DNA of 14,305 bases from Candidatus Tepidiaquacellales bacterium UBA2330. GTDB lineage: Bacteria > Bacteroidota > Ignavibacteria > Tepidaquicellales > Tepidaquicellaceae. The notes beneath the pieces are model-generated. The model was not told where the DNA came from. It did not search any database and was given only the letters and a program-made list of their open reading frames with translations. Both the position numbers and the translations under genes were made by a program. Location of the stretch: contig DDUU01000004.1 of assembly GCA_002344965.1 (NCBI GenBank), positions 1-14,305 on the forward strand, in the 5' to 3' direction. Shown one piece after another: positions 13,172 through 14,305 of the stretch (the first letter of the stretch is position 1; the number at the start of each line of letters is the position of its first letter).

Positions 13172-14305
13172 ATGATAAATCTAATTCCTCTACAGACTAA
13201 AGACCTTGGTTATCTCTGGCAGTTAGTATCGGAAAGAAATAAATGGTTTATCAAGCTCAGATACATTGCAGTCATAATGCTGCTGTGTCTGTATGTATTT
13301 ATAATTTATATAAGCGATGAAAACATTCATGCCGTTCAGAAGACAGGCATTGCTCTGATTTTTACCGGCATACTGTTATACAATCTGATATTCAGTTATA
13401 TCACAACTGCTGATGTAATAAAAAACGAAGTTACTTCATTTAATCCGCTGAAGTTTGCGCTGATACAGATAGTCTGTGATATATCTTCTCTGATGATAAT
13501 AGTATATCTCACCGGTCTGATCAACAGTCCTTTCAGCATGTTCTTTATTTTTCATGCGATCATAGGAAGTCTGATACTTCCGGGCAGAGTGGTTTACTTT
13601 ATTGTGTTTATAGTTTTGTCCGTATTTACGGCGTTAACAATGCTGACTCATTTCAGGATATTGCCGGAATATTCAATTTCCAATACAGCTCCTGTAGAAG
13701 TGTTAAGTTTGAACTATCTTATTCTGAATCTTTTATCCTTCTGGCTGATGATACTGCTCAGCGTGATGTTCGTGAATTTTCTTACAAGTGCGCTGTACAG
13801 AAGAGAGCAGCAATTAATAGAAGCGATCCAGAAAATTGAAAAGGCGGAAACCGATAAACAGAATTATATACTTGCTGTCGTGCATGAAGTAAAATCTCCG
13901 CTGTCGGTAATAGTTTCATATCTGAATCTGTTAATAAACGGGATCACAGGTGAGATAAATGAAAAAACAATGAACATTCTTACAAAAATGAAAAAGAGAT
14001 CCGATGAAGCGATAGAGCTGACAAACAACATTCTCGAAGTATCAAAAATAAGGGAGTTAAAAAGTCTTGACAAAGAAAATATTAATATTGAATCTCTGAT
14101 ACGCGAAGTCTTTAATAAAATAAAAGTTAAAGCCGAAGAAGATGAAATCACGCTGCACTTTACTGACAGCAGAAAAAACAGAAAGAGTTTATATGCCGAC
14201 AGACATTTAATGGAACTTGTATTGTCCAATTTAATCAGCAATTCTGTCAAATACAATCACGCCGGCGGAAGAGCTGATATAACGCATTTAATCAAATTAA
14301 ATGTA
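13172..14305 (+). CDS. Membrane sensor histidine kinase, cut by the window end
   Basis: Partial gene: 378 codons are visible and the frame is open to the last base. The N terminus has about six membrane segments (near residues 29-48, 58-77, 95-114, 119-137, 139-160 and 180-205). A short coiled-coil-like linker (208-232) leads to the HisKA domain with H238 in HEVKSPLSVIVSYL as the phosphorylated histidine. The start of the HATPase domain follows, with its N box (NLISNSVKY, N353 and N357). The G boxes lie beyond the window. The sequence TGLINSPF (114-121) between the third and fourth membrane segments recalls the GGxxNPF region of the redox sensor RegB, so quinone or redox sensing is possible (inference). 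The gene starts 16 bases after hydA with no terminator between, so it is in the hydrogenase operon. The receiver protein at 9222 is a candidate target. Confidence 0.9.
   Translation, partial: MINLIPLQTKDLGYLWQLVSERNKWFIKLRYIAVIMLLCLYVFIIYISDENIHAVQKTGIALIFTGILLYNLIFSYITTADVIKNEVTSFNPLKFALIQIVCDISSLMIIVYLTGLINSPFSMFFIFHAIIGSLILPGRVVYFIVFIVLSVFTALTMLTHFRILPEYSISNTAPVEVLSLNYLILNLLSFWLMILLSVMFVNFLTSALYRREQQLIEAIQKIEKAETDKQNYILAVVHEVKSPLSVIVSYLNLLINGITGEINEKTMNILTKMKKRSDEAIELTNNILEVSKIRELKSLDKENINIESLIREVFNKIKVKAEEDEITLHFTDSRKNRKSLYADRHLMELVLSNLISNSVKYNHAGGRADITHLIKLNV

Noticed and set aside
13864..14256. Minus-strand open frame of 130 codons near the right end
   Set aside because: The plus strand here encodes HisKA and HATPase motifs of a histidine kinase in a continuous frame; the minus frame is its shadow.

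Overview
The window comes from an AT-rich genome of the Bacteroidota/FCB type, most likely an Ignavibacteria-like or related anaerobic or facultative lineage. The main evidence is four large predicted secreted proteins that end in the same roughly 80-residue module. That module begins NYPNPFN and ends with a KK/KR-x-hydrophobic-LK tail, which is the type A C-terminal sorting domain read by the type IX secretion system (T9SS). The lineage is an inference from these domains and the base composition; there is no rRNA or other phylogenetic marker in the window.

Layout, all genes on the + strand. (1) 72-1061: a soluble SDR-type NAD(P)-dependent epimerase/dehydratase. (2) 1166-8981: a block of T9SS cargo genes. 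It contains an M12B (reprolysin-like) zinc protease, two tandemly duplicated seven-bladed YCF48/BNR-type beta-propeller proteins, and an M6-like zinc protease. The first propeller gene is split by a frameshift at an (AT)6 dinucleotide run; removing one AT unit restores the whole propeller and the sorting domain. A strong terminator follows the M12B gene. A possible branched RNA structure lies before the M6-like gene. (3) 9129-9160: a strong intrinsic terminator closes the secreted-protein block. (4) 9222 to the right edge: a tightly packed operon encoding a stand-alone receiver-domain response regulator, a NuoE-like [2Fe-2S] subunit (HydC), a NuoF-like FMN/NADH subunit (HydB), an [FeFe]-hydrogenase catalytic subunit (HydA) and a six-TM sensor histidine kinase cut by the window end.

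How the genes work together: HydC, HydB and HydA together make a soluble NAD(H)-linked [FeFe]-hydrogenase. Electrons pass between NAD(H) on HydB/FMN and protons/H2 at the H-cluster of HydA through a chain of Fe-S clusters. The HydB here is short (418 aa) and lacks the extra ferredoxin-like domains of the well-known bifurcating HydB proteins. The receiver protein at the operon head and the membrane kinase at its tail suggest redox- or H2-responsive signalling tied to the enzyme; the kinase has a TGLINSPF motif that recalls the quinone-sensing region of RegB. Genes for H-cluster maturation (hydE, hydF, hydG) are not in the window.

The most interesting points are the AT-repeat frameshift in a duplicated surface-protein gene, the two-component proteins bracketing the hydrogenase, the reduced HydB, and the TSCSPGW variant of the first H-cluster motif.
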